From NCBI GenBank assembly GCA_027623795.1, contig JAQBUX010000005.1:1-36332 (forward strand): 36,332 bases of DNA, given 5' to 3'. This document shows, in pieces, positions 14,880-25,751 of the stretch (the stretch's first letter is position 1; each line of letters starts with the position of its first letter). Position numbers and translations under genes: made by a program. The DNA is from Chloroflexota bacterium. GTDB lineage: Bacteria > Chloroflexota > Dehalococcoidia > Lucifugimonadales > Lucifugimonadaceae. The notes under the pieces were generated by a model. That model was not told where the DNA came from and searched no databases. It saw only the letters and a list, made by a program, of their open reading frames with translations.

Positions 14880-16271
14880 TTACGCCCGAGAATCTACGAC
14901 GCGCCGGTCGACCGATCGGAACCGTCCGTGTGCGTCGCTGACGGAAAGTTCAACGCTGCCGGTTGGGCCATTTCGGTGTTTGGCGACGATCATCTCCGCC
15001 AACCCGCCCGGGAAGAACTGACCGGGGTTGTTGCGTTCCCATTCCTCTCGCGTCGTGAACTTGTCCTCGCGGTGGATGAATATGACCACATCGGCGTCCT
15101 GCTCGATTGAGCCACTTTCACGCAAATCAGACAGCATCGGCCGGTGTGACTGGCGGTGCTCGATAGCTCTGCTCAACTGGGACAATGCCAGAACCGGCAC
15201 ATGGAGATCCCGTGCCATTCCTTTAATAGAGCGAGAAATCTCGCTGACCTCCTGGGCACGGTTGTTCTCACTGCGCTGGCTGTTGCCGCGGATCAACTGC
15301 ATGTAGTCGATCACGATGAAGTCCAGCCCGTGCTCCATCTGCAGCCGTCGTGCCTTTGAGCGCATCTCCGCCACGGATTGGATCGGCGTGTCGTCGATGA
15401 AGATTGAAAGGTCGGAGAGGACACCGATCGAGTCCACCACCCGGGTCTGTTCCTGCTCACTGAGCAGGCGCATGCGCAGGTTGTGCATGTCCACCCGCGC
15501 CTCTGCAGAGAGTAGCCGCAGGGCGATCTGCTCTTTGCCCATCTCCAGGGAGAAAATACCGACGGTGGCGCCCGAGCCGATGCCGGACCCGGCGGCTGAG
15601 TTCCGGGCGATGTTCAAACCCAGCATCGTTTTGCCGACGCTGGGACGCGCTGCGAGCACGATCATGTCAGACCGGTTCATACCGCCCAACAGATCATCCA
15701 GGTCCTTGAAGCCCGTGCCGATCGGCCGGCCTTCGTCGCCGTCAAGATCGGTCAGCGGAGAGGTCTGTTCCAGGAAGGGGTCCAGCGATTCGCTCAGCGG
15801 CACAAAATCCCGCGTCCCGGCGCTGGTACGAATCCGGAACAGCACGTCCTCTGCGCGGCTCAGCGCCGCCTCGACGTCCGCGTCTTCTTCGTAGCCGATC
15901 TCGGAAATGTCGACCGAAGCGCGTATCAGTTTGCGCATCGTCGACGTGCGCTGGACGATGCGCCCGTAGTACTCGACGTGCTGCGAGGTCGGCAAAATCT
16001 CTACAAGATGGCCCAGGTAAGCCGTGCCGCCGATGTCGGCCAGCCGCTCAGTACGCTCAAGCTCGTGCGCCACGGAGATCTGGTCGATCCCCTCCCGCCG
16101 CTGGAACAGGGCAATGCACGCCTCGTAACACCAGCGGTTTCGTTCCCGGTAAAAGTCGTCCGGCTCCAGAAATCCAGCAATGCGCGTCACTCCGTCGCTG
16201 TCGACCAGCAACGAACCGATAACGGCCTCTTCGGACTCTATGTCGTGTGGGGGGAGTCGGTCAGCCTGCAA
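14880..16271 (-). CDS. dnaB: Replicative DNA helicase DnaB
   Basis: 463-residue hexameric 5'-3' replicative helicase. The N-terminal domain starts with RLPPHDIESEEAVIGSLLVD, the usual DnaB opening; the RecA-like C-terminal domain has RPIGTGFKDLDDLLGGM, Walker A ARPSVGKTMLGLN (about 207-219), Walker B FIVIDYMQLIRG, and the DnaB-typical VLALSQLSRAIEHR and LSDLRESGSIEQDADVVIFI. Length is normal and no intein is present. The start codon is TTG with a GAGG upstream, 28 nt downstream of rplI. It shares the operon with rplI, the DnaD-like protein and the tandem DnaC-like loader, so the helicase and its loading factors are co-expressed. Confidence 0.97.
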   Translation of the reverse strand: MQADRLPPHDIESEEAVIGSLLVDSDGVTRIAGFLEPDDFYRERNRWCYEACIALFQRREGIDQISVAHELERTERLADIGGTAYLGHLVEILPTSQHVEYYGRIVQRTSTMRKLIRASVDISEIGYEEDADVEAALSRAEDVLFRIRTSAGTRDFVPLSESLDPFLEQTSPLTDLDGDEGRPIGTGFKDLDDLLGGMNRSDMIVLAARPSVGKTMLGLNIARNSAAGSGIGSGATVGIFSLEMGKEQIALRLLSAEARVDMHNLRMRLLSEQEQTRVVDSIGVLSDLSIFIDDTPIQSVAEMRSKARRLQMEHGLDFIVIDYMQLIRGNSQRSENNRAQEVSEISRSIKGMARDLHVPVLALSQLSRAIEHRQSHRPMLSDLRESGSIEQDADVVIFIHREDKFTTREEWERNNPGQFFPGGLAEMIVAKHRNGPTGSVELSVSDAHGRFRSVDRRVVDSRA

Positions 16272-16299
16272 CTGGGATCAGACCTCTTTAGCTCTTCAG

Positions 16300-16959
16300 T
16301 TAAGCGTCGTCGCCGTCCGAATCATCGTTGTCTTCCCCGGAGCTCTCGTCCGAGCCATCTTCATCTTCTGATTCGCCGCGCTCCCGGGCCTCACGGAGCT
16401 CTCTTGCCTGGCGACGAGATTCAAACTCCTCGAGGAGAGACATTTCGCCGGTGCCATCGCTGACGGCGCCTTCTTCCATGGCCGCTTCCATCGCCGCGGC
16501 CTCGGCGCCGCCGTCCTGTGACAGGACGTGCAGCTCGACCTGGCCGTCGACACCCTCGAAGTACCTGATAGGGACCGTGTACTCGCCGAGCATCCTGACG
16601 GGGGCATCGAACCGAATGCCGCGCCGGTCAACCGTCACGCCGGAGATCTCGGTCAGTTTCTCGGCTAGCATCACATTCGTGACAGAACCGTAGAGCCTGC
16701 CCCGTGGGCCTGAGCGGACCAGGATCTCGACGGGCTCTTCCGCAAGTTTCGCTGCGATATCGCGCCACTCTTCCGCCTCTTTGACGCGTCGAACCTCCGC
16801 GTCACGCCTCAAGCTCTCGACGCGTTTCAGTTCACCTTCGGTCGCGAGTGTGGCCAGTTTTCGAGGCAGGAGGAAATTGCGGGCGTAGCCGTGTTTCACG
16901 TCTTTAACGTCGCCTGCGCGCGCGTTTGGTGGAACATCCTGCAGGAAAATTACGTTCAC
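16300..16959 (-). CDS. rplI: 50S ribosomal protein L9 (bL9) with acidic tail
   Basis: Large-subunit protein bL9. MNVIFLQDVPPNARAGDVKD followed by GYARNFLLPRKLA is the conserved N-terminal rRNA-binding domain; the long helix (VESLRRDAEVRRVKEAEEW) and a C-terminal domain (GRLYGSVTNVMLAEKL) follow. bL9 is normally about 150 residues, whereas this one is 219 because of a C-terminal extension of about 70 residues: an Ala/Glu-rich helix, then ESEDEDGSDESSGEDNDDSDGDDA-like acidic sequence. GTG start with a strong GGAGG site 5 nt upstream. First gene of the replication operon, an arrangement (rplI next to dnaB) common in bacteria. Confidence 0.96.
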   Translation of the reverse strand: MNVIFLQDVPPNARAGDVKDVKHGYARNFLLPRKLATLATEGELKRVESLRRDAEVRRVKEAEEWRDIAAKLAEEPVEILVRSGPRGRLYGSVTNVMLAEKLTEISGVTVDRRGIRFDAPVRMLGEYTVPIRYFEGVDGQVELHVLSQDGGAEAAAMEAAMEEGAVSDGTGEMSLLEEFESRRQARELREARERGESEDEDGSDESSGEDNDDSDGDDA

Positions 16960-17112
16960 TTTGACCTCCGTGCCCCGTATCTGTGAGATAGGGCGGAATC
17001 AGGTGTGACCCGGCGGCGGACGGCCCGGAGCGCGATCAATCACCTGGATGCTGCGACTCAATTACCGGGTCCCGGGCTCACCCGGGGCGGATCGGCGGGA
17101 GACGATCAATCG

Positions 17113-17141
17113 ATCATAGCGGCGGGGCAGACCGCAGACAA
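17113..17141 (-). promoter_or_regulatory. Sigma70-type promoter of the rplI-dnaB operon
   Basis: Minus-strand TTGTCT, exactly 17 nt, TATGAT (5/6 to consensus), about 155 nt upstream of the rplI GTG. It is the strongest box pair in the spacer between rplI and the CoA-transferase gene. Confidence 0.55.
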
Positions 17142-17219
17142 CGGGCGCGAGTCAGCAACACCGGACGCCGACCCGGGCAGCGAGCCGCACCGGACCGGAG
17201 TATTCCGGAGCCGCCCGTG

Positions 17220-18434
17220 TTACCGGAGCACGCCCGCTGACCGCAGCCTGGCGATCTCGTCGTCGCTCTTGCCGAGAAGGTCGCGCATGATCTCATCGTT
17301 GTGCTGACCCACCGTCGGTGTTGAACCGACCGGCACATCGCTCCGGCTGAACTTGATGATCTTGCCGGTTACGTGGATTGTGCCCGCGATCGGGTCCGGC
17401 ACCTCGACCATTACTTCGCGCTCCTTGAGGTGCTTGCTCATTGCGGCGTGAGGGATGTCGTTTACGGGCGCGCTCGGTATCGACGCCGCGTTCAAGGTCT
17501 CCTCAGCTTCGTCCGTGGTCCGCTCGCCGAACCACTTGATCAGGGCCGCTTCGATCTCGCCGCTGTCCTCTGAACGTCCCGTCCGGTCCTGCCAGCGCGG
17601 GTCTTCCTTCCACTCCGAGTGGCCGATGGTGTCCGCCATCCTCGGGAATATGTTGTCGCTCGACGCGCCGGCCAGGTATACGTGGCCGTCCTTCGTCTTG
17701 TACGCGTTCGTCACGCCATCGCCATTGCCCTGGCGTTCCGGCACGATCCCCGCTCCGAGATACGCAGACAGCGGGATCTCGCAGGTCGTGAACCCCGTGT
17801 CCGCCAGGCACACGTCTATCGCCTGGCCCTCGCCGGAGAACTGCCGTTCGTACAGCGCGCCGAGCGCTCCGATCGTCGCGTGGAGCGACGTAATCCGGTC
17901 GATCAGAGGGAACGGGAGGACGGTCGGGTCGCCCTCGGGAGGCCCCGTCAGGGACATCAACCCGCTCATGGCCTGGCCGATCGTGTCGAAGCCGACTCGG
18001 TCCTTGTACGGGCCGTACTGGCCGTAGGCAGATACGTTGACCATCACGATGCGTTTGTTCAGTTTCTTCAACTCGTCGTAGCCGAAACCCATGGCTGCGA
18101 TGGTGCCCGGCCGGAAGTTCTGGATCAGGACGTCAGACACCTTCACCAGATCTCGGAGGACCTCTTTGCCTTCGTCGGTCCGGAGGTTTATCGAGAGGCT
18201 TCGCTTACCGGAGTTGTACTGCACCCAGTACGCAGACTGCCCGCGTACCCGAGGGCCGTTTGAGCGACTCTCGTCGCCGGTGAGCGCCTCCACCTTGATT
18301 ACGTCCGCTCCCATACGGGCGAACATTAGGCCGCAACGCGGACCCGCCTGGTAACGGCCAAGGTCAAGGACGCGAACGCCGTCCAGTGCGCCTTTGGCCT
18401 GAGCGCCATTCACGTTGCCGTTGCCGGTGGTCAT
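17220..18434 (-). CDS. Family III CoA-transferase (CaiB/BaiF type)
   Basis: 404-residue CoA-transferase that would move CoA between carboxylic acids, as formyl-CoA:oxalate, carnitine and bile acid CoA-transferases do. Seen: GVRVLDLGRYQAGPRCGLMF and GADVIKVEAL at the N-terminus, YNSGKRSLSINL, VLIQNFRPGTIAAMGFGYDE, and VGFDTIGQAMSGLMSLTG, in which the Asp aligns with the catalytic Asp of the family. The C-terminus (VGQHNDEIMRDLLGKSDDEIARLRSAG) is typical. GGAGGGG precedes the ATG at good spacing. Monocistronic, with the orphan chemoreceptor divergent. Substrate is unknown; with the nearby enoyl-CoA hydratase and acetyl-CoA synthetase it fits acyl-CoA catabolism. Confidence 0.94.
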   Translation of the reverse strand: MTTGNGNVNGAQAKGALDGVRVLDLGRYQAGPRCGLMFARMGADVIKVEALTGDESRSNGPRVRGQSAYWVQYNSGKRSLSINLRTDEGKEVLRDLVKVSDVLIQNFRPGTIAAMGFGYDELKKLNKRIVMVNVSAYGQYGPYKDRVGFDTIGQAMSGLMSLTGPPEGDPTVLPFPLIDRITSLHATIGALGALYERQFSGEGQAIDVCLADTGFTTCEIPLSAYLGAGIVPERQGNGDGVTNAYKTKDGHVYLAGASSDNIFPRMADTIGHSEWKEDPRWQDRTGRSEDSGEIEAALIKWFGERTTDEAEETLNAASIPSAPVNDIPHAAMSKHLKEREVMVEVPDPIAGTIHVTGKIIKFSRSDVPVGSTPTVGQHNDEIMRDLLGKSDDEIARLRSAGVLR

Positions 18435-18941
18435 CGATTCCCCTCCAGGGCGTTGTTGCGATTACGAGTGCGGTCGTTCAGTTCAGTGTTCGGACGCTGA
18501 GTGCGCCGATGATACATCCGTCTACCGAGGTCCGGTTCTCCCCGCAAGTTGTCCAGCCGTTCACTCCTTCGCCGCGGCCTCTCCGGATTGAGGTGTTTCT
18601 AACGCCGCCACGGGGACAAGAAGAACGCTTGCGACGACATTCGTATCGGGGCCAGTTGGCGTCGTTCGTCAGGTCGCTCCAGTGCCGCTCTCTCGCGTCA
18701 GTTCGTTTGATTCCACGCCCTGTCGCTGGCAACAGCGCGTTTTCGCTCGAAGCTGCAAAACGTCTCTTGGGGTGCCACGAATGTCCGTAGCCCAGAGTTC
18801 CCGGATTATCTGGTCATTCGACCGACTGAATAGTGGGCGGGAATTGGGACCGAAACGGTCGAGGACGTCGGGGTGGATGTGAGATGTGATTACGAATCAA
18901 CCGGGCAGCAGTCAACCAAACAGAAGAAATGAGCACGCAAG
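18435..18941. other. 507-bp divergent spacer, CoA-transferase / chemoreceptor
   Basis: Short ORFs here (for example 18386..18790 plus and 18478..18732 minus) are Arg/Ser/Pro-rich with no recognisable domain, and look like chance frames. A small GACCG-AAA-CGGTC hairpin lies near 18849. No convincing promoter pair, sigma28-like site or RNA gene was found. Confidence 0.5.
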
Positions 18942-21353
18942 ATGAGATTGAACATTCGAGTGAAGCTGATCGGGGGCTTCCTGATCGTCGTCGGGATGTT
19001 ATTAGTCGTAGCGCTCGTCGCGTACAACGGCCTGAACAAGGTGTCCGACGGCGCCGACGGGATCAACAGATCTGCCGCGTTGAACGACGCCGCGATGAAA
19101 ATTCGCATCGCAGCGCTGCGGGGCATGGACGCGGAGTCGATAGTGCTCATCTCCGGCTACAGCCAGGGGCCGGTCGACAAGTTCAACGCTTCCGCCGAGA
19201 TGTTCGATCAGGCCGAGGGCGTGCTCGATGAGCTGGGTACGGATCACCTGAAAGTCTTGCTTGAAGAGGTGGTCGCCGATTACGAGGTTTTCCAGGACGC
19301 CGTGCTGACCACAATGTCCTTGGAACTGGCGGTGAACGGGTCACGCGCGCTTCTAAGCGTTAACGACGGCGTCGCGGAGTTGTTCGACGCGGCAAACGGT
19401 GTCGTCTCGGCCGTTGTCGCGTCTCCGTCGAGCTCAGGTGCGGCCCTGGACCACGCCGGCGCTCAGCGCATGAGGGCATACAAGATGGCGTTCCTCGCGA
19501 ACGATTTCAAGGTAGCGTTGCCCGCCATGCAACCGGCAATCGCCGACAAACTCAGCGCTACGGTTGCCGAGTTCGAGGAGGTGCGGGTGGGATTGCGAAA
19601 CGGCGATGCCGGGCTCGGGCTGACCGCGACGACCGATGAAACCGTTCGCGCCCAGTTGGACGCTTTGAATGTCGTCTGGACTCCCTTCCGCGACGACCTT
19701 GCACAGGTAATTGCGGTCGGCGGGAAACACGGCGAAGCCATCGGAAACTCGATCGACGAAACAGAGCCGATCTTCAGGGAGTTGATCGGGAATCTGGATG
19801 GCTTCGAGGAAGAGGTTGAGGGCCTCGGCGTGACGGCGCTGGAAAGCGCCGGCAGCGCCAAATCCAGCGCCGTCACGACCTCCATCATCGTCGCCATGGT
19901 CGCGGTAGTCGTTGCCGTCGGACTGGGATTCTTCCTATCCCGGATGATCGCCAACGGCGTGGGCGCCATGTTGCGGGCAGCGGAAGGCATCGCAGAGGGC
20001 GACCTTGAACAAAGCGTGGACGTCACCAGTAAGGACGAGATCGGCGATATGGCCGGTGCTTTCTCCCGGATGATCGTCTACCTGAAGGGCATGGCGGGAG
20101 CCGCTACACAGCTTGCGGGAGGCGATCTGACGGTAGATGTCACGCCGAAGTCGGAGCGCGACGCTCTCGGCAACGCGTTCGCCCTCATGATCGCCAACCT
20201 TCGGGATCTCGTCGGCAAGGTCGATGACGCCTCGACGGGTGTATCGGGCGCAAGCGAACAGCTCGCCAATGCGGCTGAGCAGGCCGGCCAGGCGACGACG
20301 GGCATCGCGCAATCAGCGCAGGAAGTTGCGAAGGGCGCCGAGCAGCAGTCCCGGAGCGTCCAGGAGACGGCCGGCACGATCCGCGAGCTTTCACAGGCCG
20401 CCGAGCAGGTGGCGAGCAGAAGCGCGTCGCAGACGAAGTCGACCGAAGAGGCGTCCGTCATCGCGGGACAGGTGGCGCAGGCCATCATCGAGGTCTCGAC
20501 GAACGCACAGGCCGCGACCGACGGCGCACGTCAGGCGAGTGACGCCGCAGCGACCGGCGCAGAGGTCCTACGACGTAACGTCGAGGGTATGGAGCGCATC
20601 CGCGCTGCTGTGAGCGACGCGTCTGAGAAGATCGGCGGACTCGGGCAGCAGTCTGCCGAGATCGGCAAGATCATCGCCGTTATCGACGACGTTGCGGAAC
20701 AGACAAACCTGCTGGCGCTCAATGCGGCCATCGAGGCGGCGCGAGCGGGCGAGCAGGGCAGAGGGTTTGCGGTAGTTGCGGACGAGGTTCGCAAGCTGGC
20801 CGAGCGTGTCAGCGGGGCGACGACAGAGATCGCGACGTTGATCGAGAACGTGCAGGCCGGGGTCGAGGAGTCTGTTAAGGCGACGGACGAGGGCAGGACT
20901 CAGGTGGAAGAGGGATCGCAGCTTGTGATGGAGGCCGGCGAGGCGTTGAACGCGATCCTCGTCTCAGCCCAGGACGTTGCGGGCCGGATCGAGCAAATCT
21001 CGGCGGCTGCGGAAGAGGTAGCGGCATCGAGCGACGAGATGGTCAAGGTGCTTGAGTCTGTGAGTGCGACGACCCAGGAGAACAGCGCCGCCGCTCAGCA
21101 GATGTCGGCCAGCACCGCACAGGTCGACAAGGCCATGGAGGGCGTGTCAGCGATCACGGAGCAGGCGAGCGCCTCCAGTCAGGAGACCTCAGCATCGGCG
21201 GAGGAGATGAGCGCTCAGGTGGAAGAGGTCGTGGCATCAGCCGGGACACTCTCCAACATGGCGTCAGACCTCAAGGCCGTGGTCGGAGCGTTCAAGTTGA
21301 CACGGGACGCCGCTGATCACGACGGGTTGCGCAATGCGCCGAACCCGGCCTAG
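18942..21353 (+). CDS. Methyl-accepting chemotaxis protein
   Basis: 803-residue transmembrane chemoreceptor. TM1 ([20 protein letters not shown], about 9-28) and TM2 ([20 protein letters not shown], about 310-329) enclose a helical sensor domain of about 280 residues. A HAMP domain follows ([20 protein letters not shown] then [20 protein letters not shown]), a second HAMP-like repeat ([20 protein letters not shown]), and the long signalling coiled coil. The hairpin tip that binds CheA/CheW is [32 protein letters not shown] (about 585-617), nearly invariant. No CheR-tethering pentapeptide at the C-terminus. There are no other chemotaxis genes in the window, so it must work with a system elsewhere, or control a non-motility output. 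Ligand unknown. Confidence 0.96.
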   Translation: MRLNIRVKLIGGFLIVVGMLLVVALVAYNGLNKVSDGADGINRSAALNDAAMKIRIAALRGMDAESIVLISGYSQGPVDKFNASAEMFDQAEGVLDELGTDHLKVLLEEVVADYEVFQDAVLTTMSLELAVNGSRALLSVNDGVAELFDAANGVVSAVVASPSSSGAALDHAGAQRMRAYKMAFLANDFKVALPAMQPAIADKLSATVAEFEEVRVGLRNGDAGLGLTATTDETVRAQLDALNVVWTPFRDDLAQVIAVGGKHGEAIGNSIDETEPIFRELIGNLDGFEEEVEGLGVTALESAGSAKSSAVTTSIIVAMVAVVVAVGLGFFLSRMIANGVGAMLRAAEGIAEGDLEQSVDVTSKDEIGDMAGAFSRMIVYLKGMAGAATQLAGGDLTVDVTPKSERDALGNAFALMIANLRDLVGKVDDASTGVSGASEQLANAAEQAGQATTGIAQSAQEVAKGAEQQSRSVQETAGTIRELSQAAEQVASRSASQTKSTEEASVIAGQVAQAIIEVSTNAQAATDGARQASDAAATGAEVLRRNVEGMERIRAAVSDASEKIGGLGQQSAEIGKIIAVIDDVAEQTNLLALNAAIEAARAGEQGRGFAVVADEVRKLAERVSGATTEIATLIENVQAGVEESVKATDEGRTQVEEGSQLVMEAGEALNAILVSAQDVAGRIEQISAAAEEVAASSDEMVKVLESVSATTQENSAAAQQMSASTAQVDKAMEGVSAITEQASASSQETSASAEEMSAQVEEVVASAGTLSNMASDLKAVVGAFKLTRDAADHDGLRNAPNPA

Positions 21354-21386
21354 TCAATAACTGCGGGTCGCAGGACCCGTGAATGG

Positions 21387-21440
21387 CAGGCCCCCGGATG
21401 GGTTGCACAACATGTGCAATCCCCGGGGGCCTGTTTTTTT
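21387..21440 (+). terminator. Rho-independent terminator after the chemoreceptor
   Basis: CAGGCCCCCGG pairs with CCGGGGGCCTG (11 bp) and the enclosed GGGTTGCAC...GTGCAATCC adds about 9 more pairs around an AACAT loop; seven T follow directly. It also separates the convergent enoyl-CoA hydratase gene. Confidence 0.95.
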
Positions 21441-21468
21441 AGTTCATCGAATACAGGGCGGATGCGGA

Positions 21469-22233
21469 CTAGACGGTGCCCTTCCGGTCTATGAACGATT
21501 TGAACCCCTCAAGTACCGGAGTTGGAGCGAGCCGGGTCTGCTGCTCGCTGATCTCTTCCTCGAACTGTTCCCGCCAGCTCCGGCCGATGTTGCCGTCGAT
21601 CAGCCGCTTGGCGCCCTGCACCATGCGCTGGTCGTTCTTGGCGATGTCGTGCGCGATCTCGATCGCTTTCGGCAGAACCTGGTCGGGCTCCACGAGGTGA
21701 TTCAGCAGCCCGGCCCTGTACGCCTCGTCCGGCTCCACGACGCGTCCGGTAAACAGGTACTCGCGTGCGATCGGCAGCCCGACGATTGTCGGGAGCAGCC
21801 AGGTGTTGTTGATACGCCCGTAGGTCACGGCCAGGAATCGGAACCGGGTGCGCTCGCAACCAACGCGGATGTCGAACGACGTCGACAGCACGCCGCCACC
21901 GCCGTAGCAGAGCCCGTTCAGCGCGCCGATCCGGGGTTTCCGGCCCGTGGCGAAACGCCAGGAGTGCTCGGAGAAGTTGCTCGATGGCGGGGCCACTCCC
22001 TCCTCCGCGAGACGGGCCATCTCCTTGATGTCCGCCCCGGCCGAGAAGGCGCGATCCCCCGCGCCTGTTACGACGATCACCGCGGTCTCGTCATCCTCGT
22101 CGAGCTTGTCCATCGTGGCGTAAAGCTCAGTGAAGAGTTGCCGGCTGAGGGCGTTCATGGCGTGCGGGCGGTTGAGAGTGACGATAGCGACCGGGCCATC
22201 GTGTTCGAGCAGTACGGGATTCTCGTCGGACAA
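21469..22233 (-). CDS. Enoyl-CoA hydratase/isomerase family protein
   Basis: 254-residue crotonase-fold enzyme, expected to hydrate 2-enoyl-CoA or catalyse a related acyl-CoA reaction. Oxyanion-hole segments are FSAGADIKEMARL (the family A-G-A-D-I) and NGLCYGGGGVLSTSFDIRVG. The N-terminus HDGPVAIVTLNRPHAMNALS and the C-terminal NHLVEPDQVLPKAIEIAHDI with FKSFIDRKG are typical. The first hydratase Glu position lies in NGLCYGGGGVL-SFDIRV and is not clearly present, so isomerase, hydrolase or other activities are possible. TTG start with GAGGAG about 9 nt upstream. Single gene, convergent with the chemoreceptor and its terminator. Confidence 0.9.
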   Translation of the reverse strand: MSDENPVLLEHDGPVAIVTLNRPHAMNALSRQLFTELYATMDKLDEDDETAVIVVTGAGDRAFSAGADIKEMARLAEEGVAPPSSNFSEHSWRFATGRKPRIGALNGLCYGGGGVLSTSFDIRVGCERTRFRFLAVTYGRINNTWLLPTIVGLPIAREYLFTGRVVEPDEAYRAGLLNHLVEPDQVLPKAIEIAHDIAKNDQRMVQGAKRLIDGNIGRSWREQFEEEISEQQTRLAPTPVLEGFKSFIDRKGTV

Positions 22234-22344
22234 ATCTGCACAGCTCCTCGGAAGTGTGTGGTGCGGCGTCGCGGTCGGTTCGCCCGATTATGTCCCGGCC
22301 TTCGCGAGCGGTCAACGCGTGGCGTTCTTATTCCGGCCCACCCC

Positions 22345-23013
22345 TCAAACGATCGCGCCGGCGCAACAGGATGCGGAGCATCTGCGCATCCCGTACAGGC
22401 AGGACCGGCAGGCACATAACGGCGTTGTTGATCCATCCCCTTCTTCCTGCTCAGGCCGTACGCGCTCGACGCCCTCGCGGACCAGCCACGGCACAAGGAG
22501 CATCGCCGTGACGACATCGAGCCACCACCATCCGACCAGGGCGTTAGCGACGAGGCCAATGAGGAGGGTCAACGAAAGGTAGGAACATGCGAGCGTTTCT
22601 TTCGCCTCGAAGGCCAGTGAACGAATGTTGTGTCGAGCGGCGAGTTTGAGTTTCCAAATCGCGATACCGGGCATGACGACAAGCGACGCCAGCGCAAGGA
22701 GAATTCCCACCATCGAATCGTCGGCGCCGTCGCTACGGAAGAGATTGAAACCTCCCTGGAACAAAATACCGGCCGCCAGGAGGAGGAACGTGACGCCGAT
22801 GAACCGTTCGGCGAACTGTTCCAATCGCTCTGCATCGTCGCCCCGCGCACCCAGACGCCAGAGCACAACGGACGCGGCGGCCACCTCCAGGTAGCTGTCT
22901 ACGCCGAACGCCGCTAGTGCCAGGCTTCCGGCGGCGATGGCGGCCCAGAGTGCGAGGGCGCCTTCGCCGACGTTGTAGGCAAGGGTGAGCAAGATCAACT
23001 TTCGCGCGGACAT
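22345..23013 (-). CDS. Diverged cation-efflux (CDF-like) membrane protein with Cys-rich tail
   Basis: I chose ATG 23013 (222 aa, starting MSARKLILLTLAYNVGEG); the 277-aa ORF adds an unlikely leader. ATG 23025 is an alternative but sits only one base from GGAGG. About six TM helices with CDF character: EGALALWAAIAAGSLALAAF, then GVDSYLEVAAASVVLW, and later LAFEAKETLACSYLSLTLLI and ANALVGWWWLDVVTAMLLVPW. Classic CDF exporters use H/DxxxD in TM2 and HxxxD in TM5; here these read D-S-Y-L-E and C-S-Y-L-S, so metal choice or function may differ. The C-terminus lacks the usual cytoplasmic domain and ends in a Cys-rich tail (CACRSCLYGMRRCSASCC). Divergent from the acetyl-CoA synthetase gene. Confidence 0.72.
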   Translation of the reverse strand: MSARKLILLTLAYNVGEGALALWAAIAAGSLALAAFGVDSYLEVAAASVVLWRLGARGDDAERLEQFAERFIGVTFLLLAAGILFQGGFNLFRSDGADDSMVGILLALASLVVMPGIAIWKLKLAARHNIRSLAFEAKETLACSYLSLTLLIGLVANALVGWWWLDVVTAMLLVPWLVREGVERVRPEQEEGDGSTTPLCACRSCLYGMRRCSASCCAGAIV

Positions 23014-23201
23014 CGCGTGGAGCATACCTCCCTGTACGAACCCGCGGGATCCTCGCTCCGATTCAGGTCGCATTTTGCCGGACTTCGCTACGTCCGGTAT
23101 CCTCGTGCCTCGTCCGTGGAGACACGGGAGGCGCGCGCCCGCCCGCGCTGAGCAATATCGCCTAAGGAAGAACCCCAAATCAAACTACCGGAGGCGTAAA
23201 A

Positions 23202-24953
<1,752 letters not shown>

Positions 24954-25123
24954 GGACAGCCAGGATCGAAAACCGACGGGGTCGATTGGTATCGATCCGA
25001 GGACGGATGCCAACCCGCCCCTACGAATTCGCGCATCTGACCGCCGTCGTTTCCATCCCGAGAGTGCGGATGGCGAGGCCCGCCCCCACGCACGTCTAAC
25101 CCGTCGTCGGTGCGACCGTCCGG

Positions 25124-25738
25124 ATGAGCGGGTCAACCGGTAACCTGTCCGCAATGTTAGAGCGTTCACCGCCGGATTCCGGCAACCGCCACCGATCGTG
25201 GCCGACTCGCGTGCTCACGATCGCGTTCGTGGTCGCGGCGTTCGTGGTCTTGCCCGTCGCGCTGCACGAAGCCGTGCACATAACGGCCGCGTTGATTGGA
25301 GGTATATCGCCGTCAGCGCTCGACGTCGGATTCGTCGGCATCTACCCGGGTGTCCGGCTCGACGAACCGCTTCATGGCTGGCGTGAGATTCTTTTTAACT
25401 ACTCGGGCGGTCTCGTAGCCGGGGCTTTGCTGCTGTTTGTCTACGTGCGCTGGTACTGGGCATGGTCCGGGGACAAGACATCCTTCGTCGAATGGTGGCT
25501 GGGCGCGTTGATCCTGGTGATCGCGGGCAATGAACTTGGCAACGGGTTTGCCGAGGGCGCGTTTCACGAGGAGTACATCGCCAACCGGGACCCGGCGACC
25601 ATCATCAGCTTTGGCGCTGCGCTCGCCGGATTCATTGTTCACCGCGTCATGCTCGGCTCGCGGGGCGCGCGACTCGCTGTGTTGAGAGGCGAGATCGGTG
25701 ACAGGAACCAGATAGAGGAGGCGGCGAAGCGCTGGTAG
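25124..25738 (+). CDS. Membrane protein with HExxH motif (putative metalloprotease)
   Basis: 204-residue integral membrane protein with about four TM helices. The first helix carries LPVALHEAVHITAALIGG, an HExxH zinc motif placed inside or at the edge of a TM segment as in intramembrane M50/M48-like metalloproteases. A third ligand is uncertain: GNELGNGF in a later helix (about residue 143) could supply Glu, but no NxxPxxxLDG motif of classic site-2 proteases is present. The protein could equally be a DUF3267-like membrane protein of unknown role. Starts at ATG 25124 or ATG 25154; neither has a good SD. Ends 13 nt before the convergent MFS gene, with no terminator visible between. Confidence 0.65.
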   Translation: MSGSTGNLSAMLERSPPDSGNRHRSWPTRVLTIAFVVAAFVVLPVALHEAVHITAALIGGISPSALDVGFVGIYPGVRLDEPLHGWREILFNYSGGLVAGALLLFVYVRWYWAWSGDKTSFVEWWLGALILVIAGNELGNGFAEGAFHEEYIANRDPATIISFGAALAGFIVHRVMLGSRGARLAVLRGEIGDRNQIEEAAKRW

Positions 25739-25751
25739 GGCGGGCGCGCCC

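Noticed and set aside
21379-22419. 346-aa plus-strand ORF
   Set aside because: Antisense to the enoyl-CoA hydratase gene, and it begins inside the chemoreceptor terminator.
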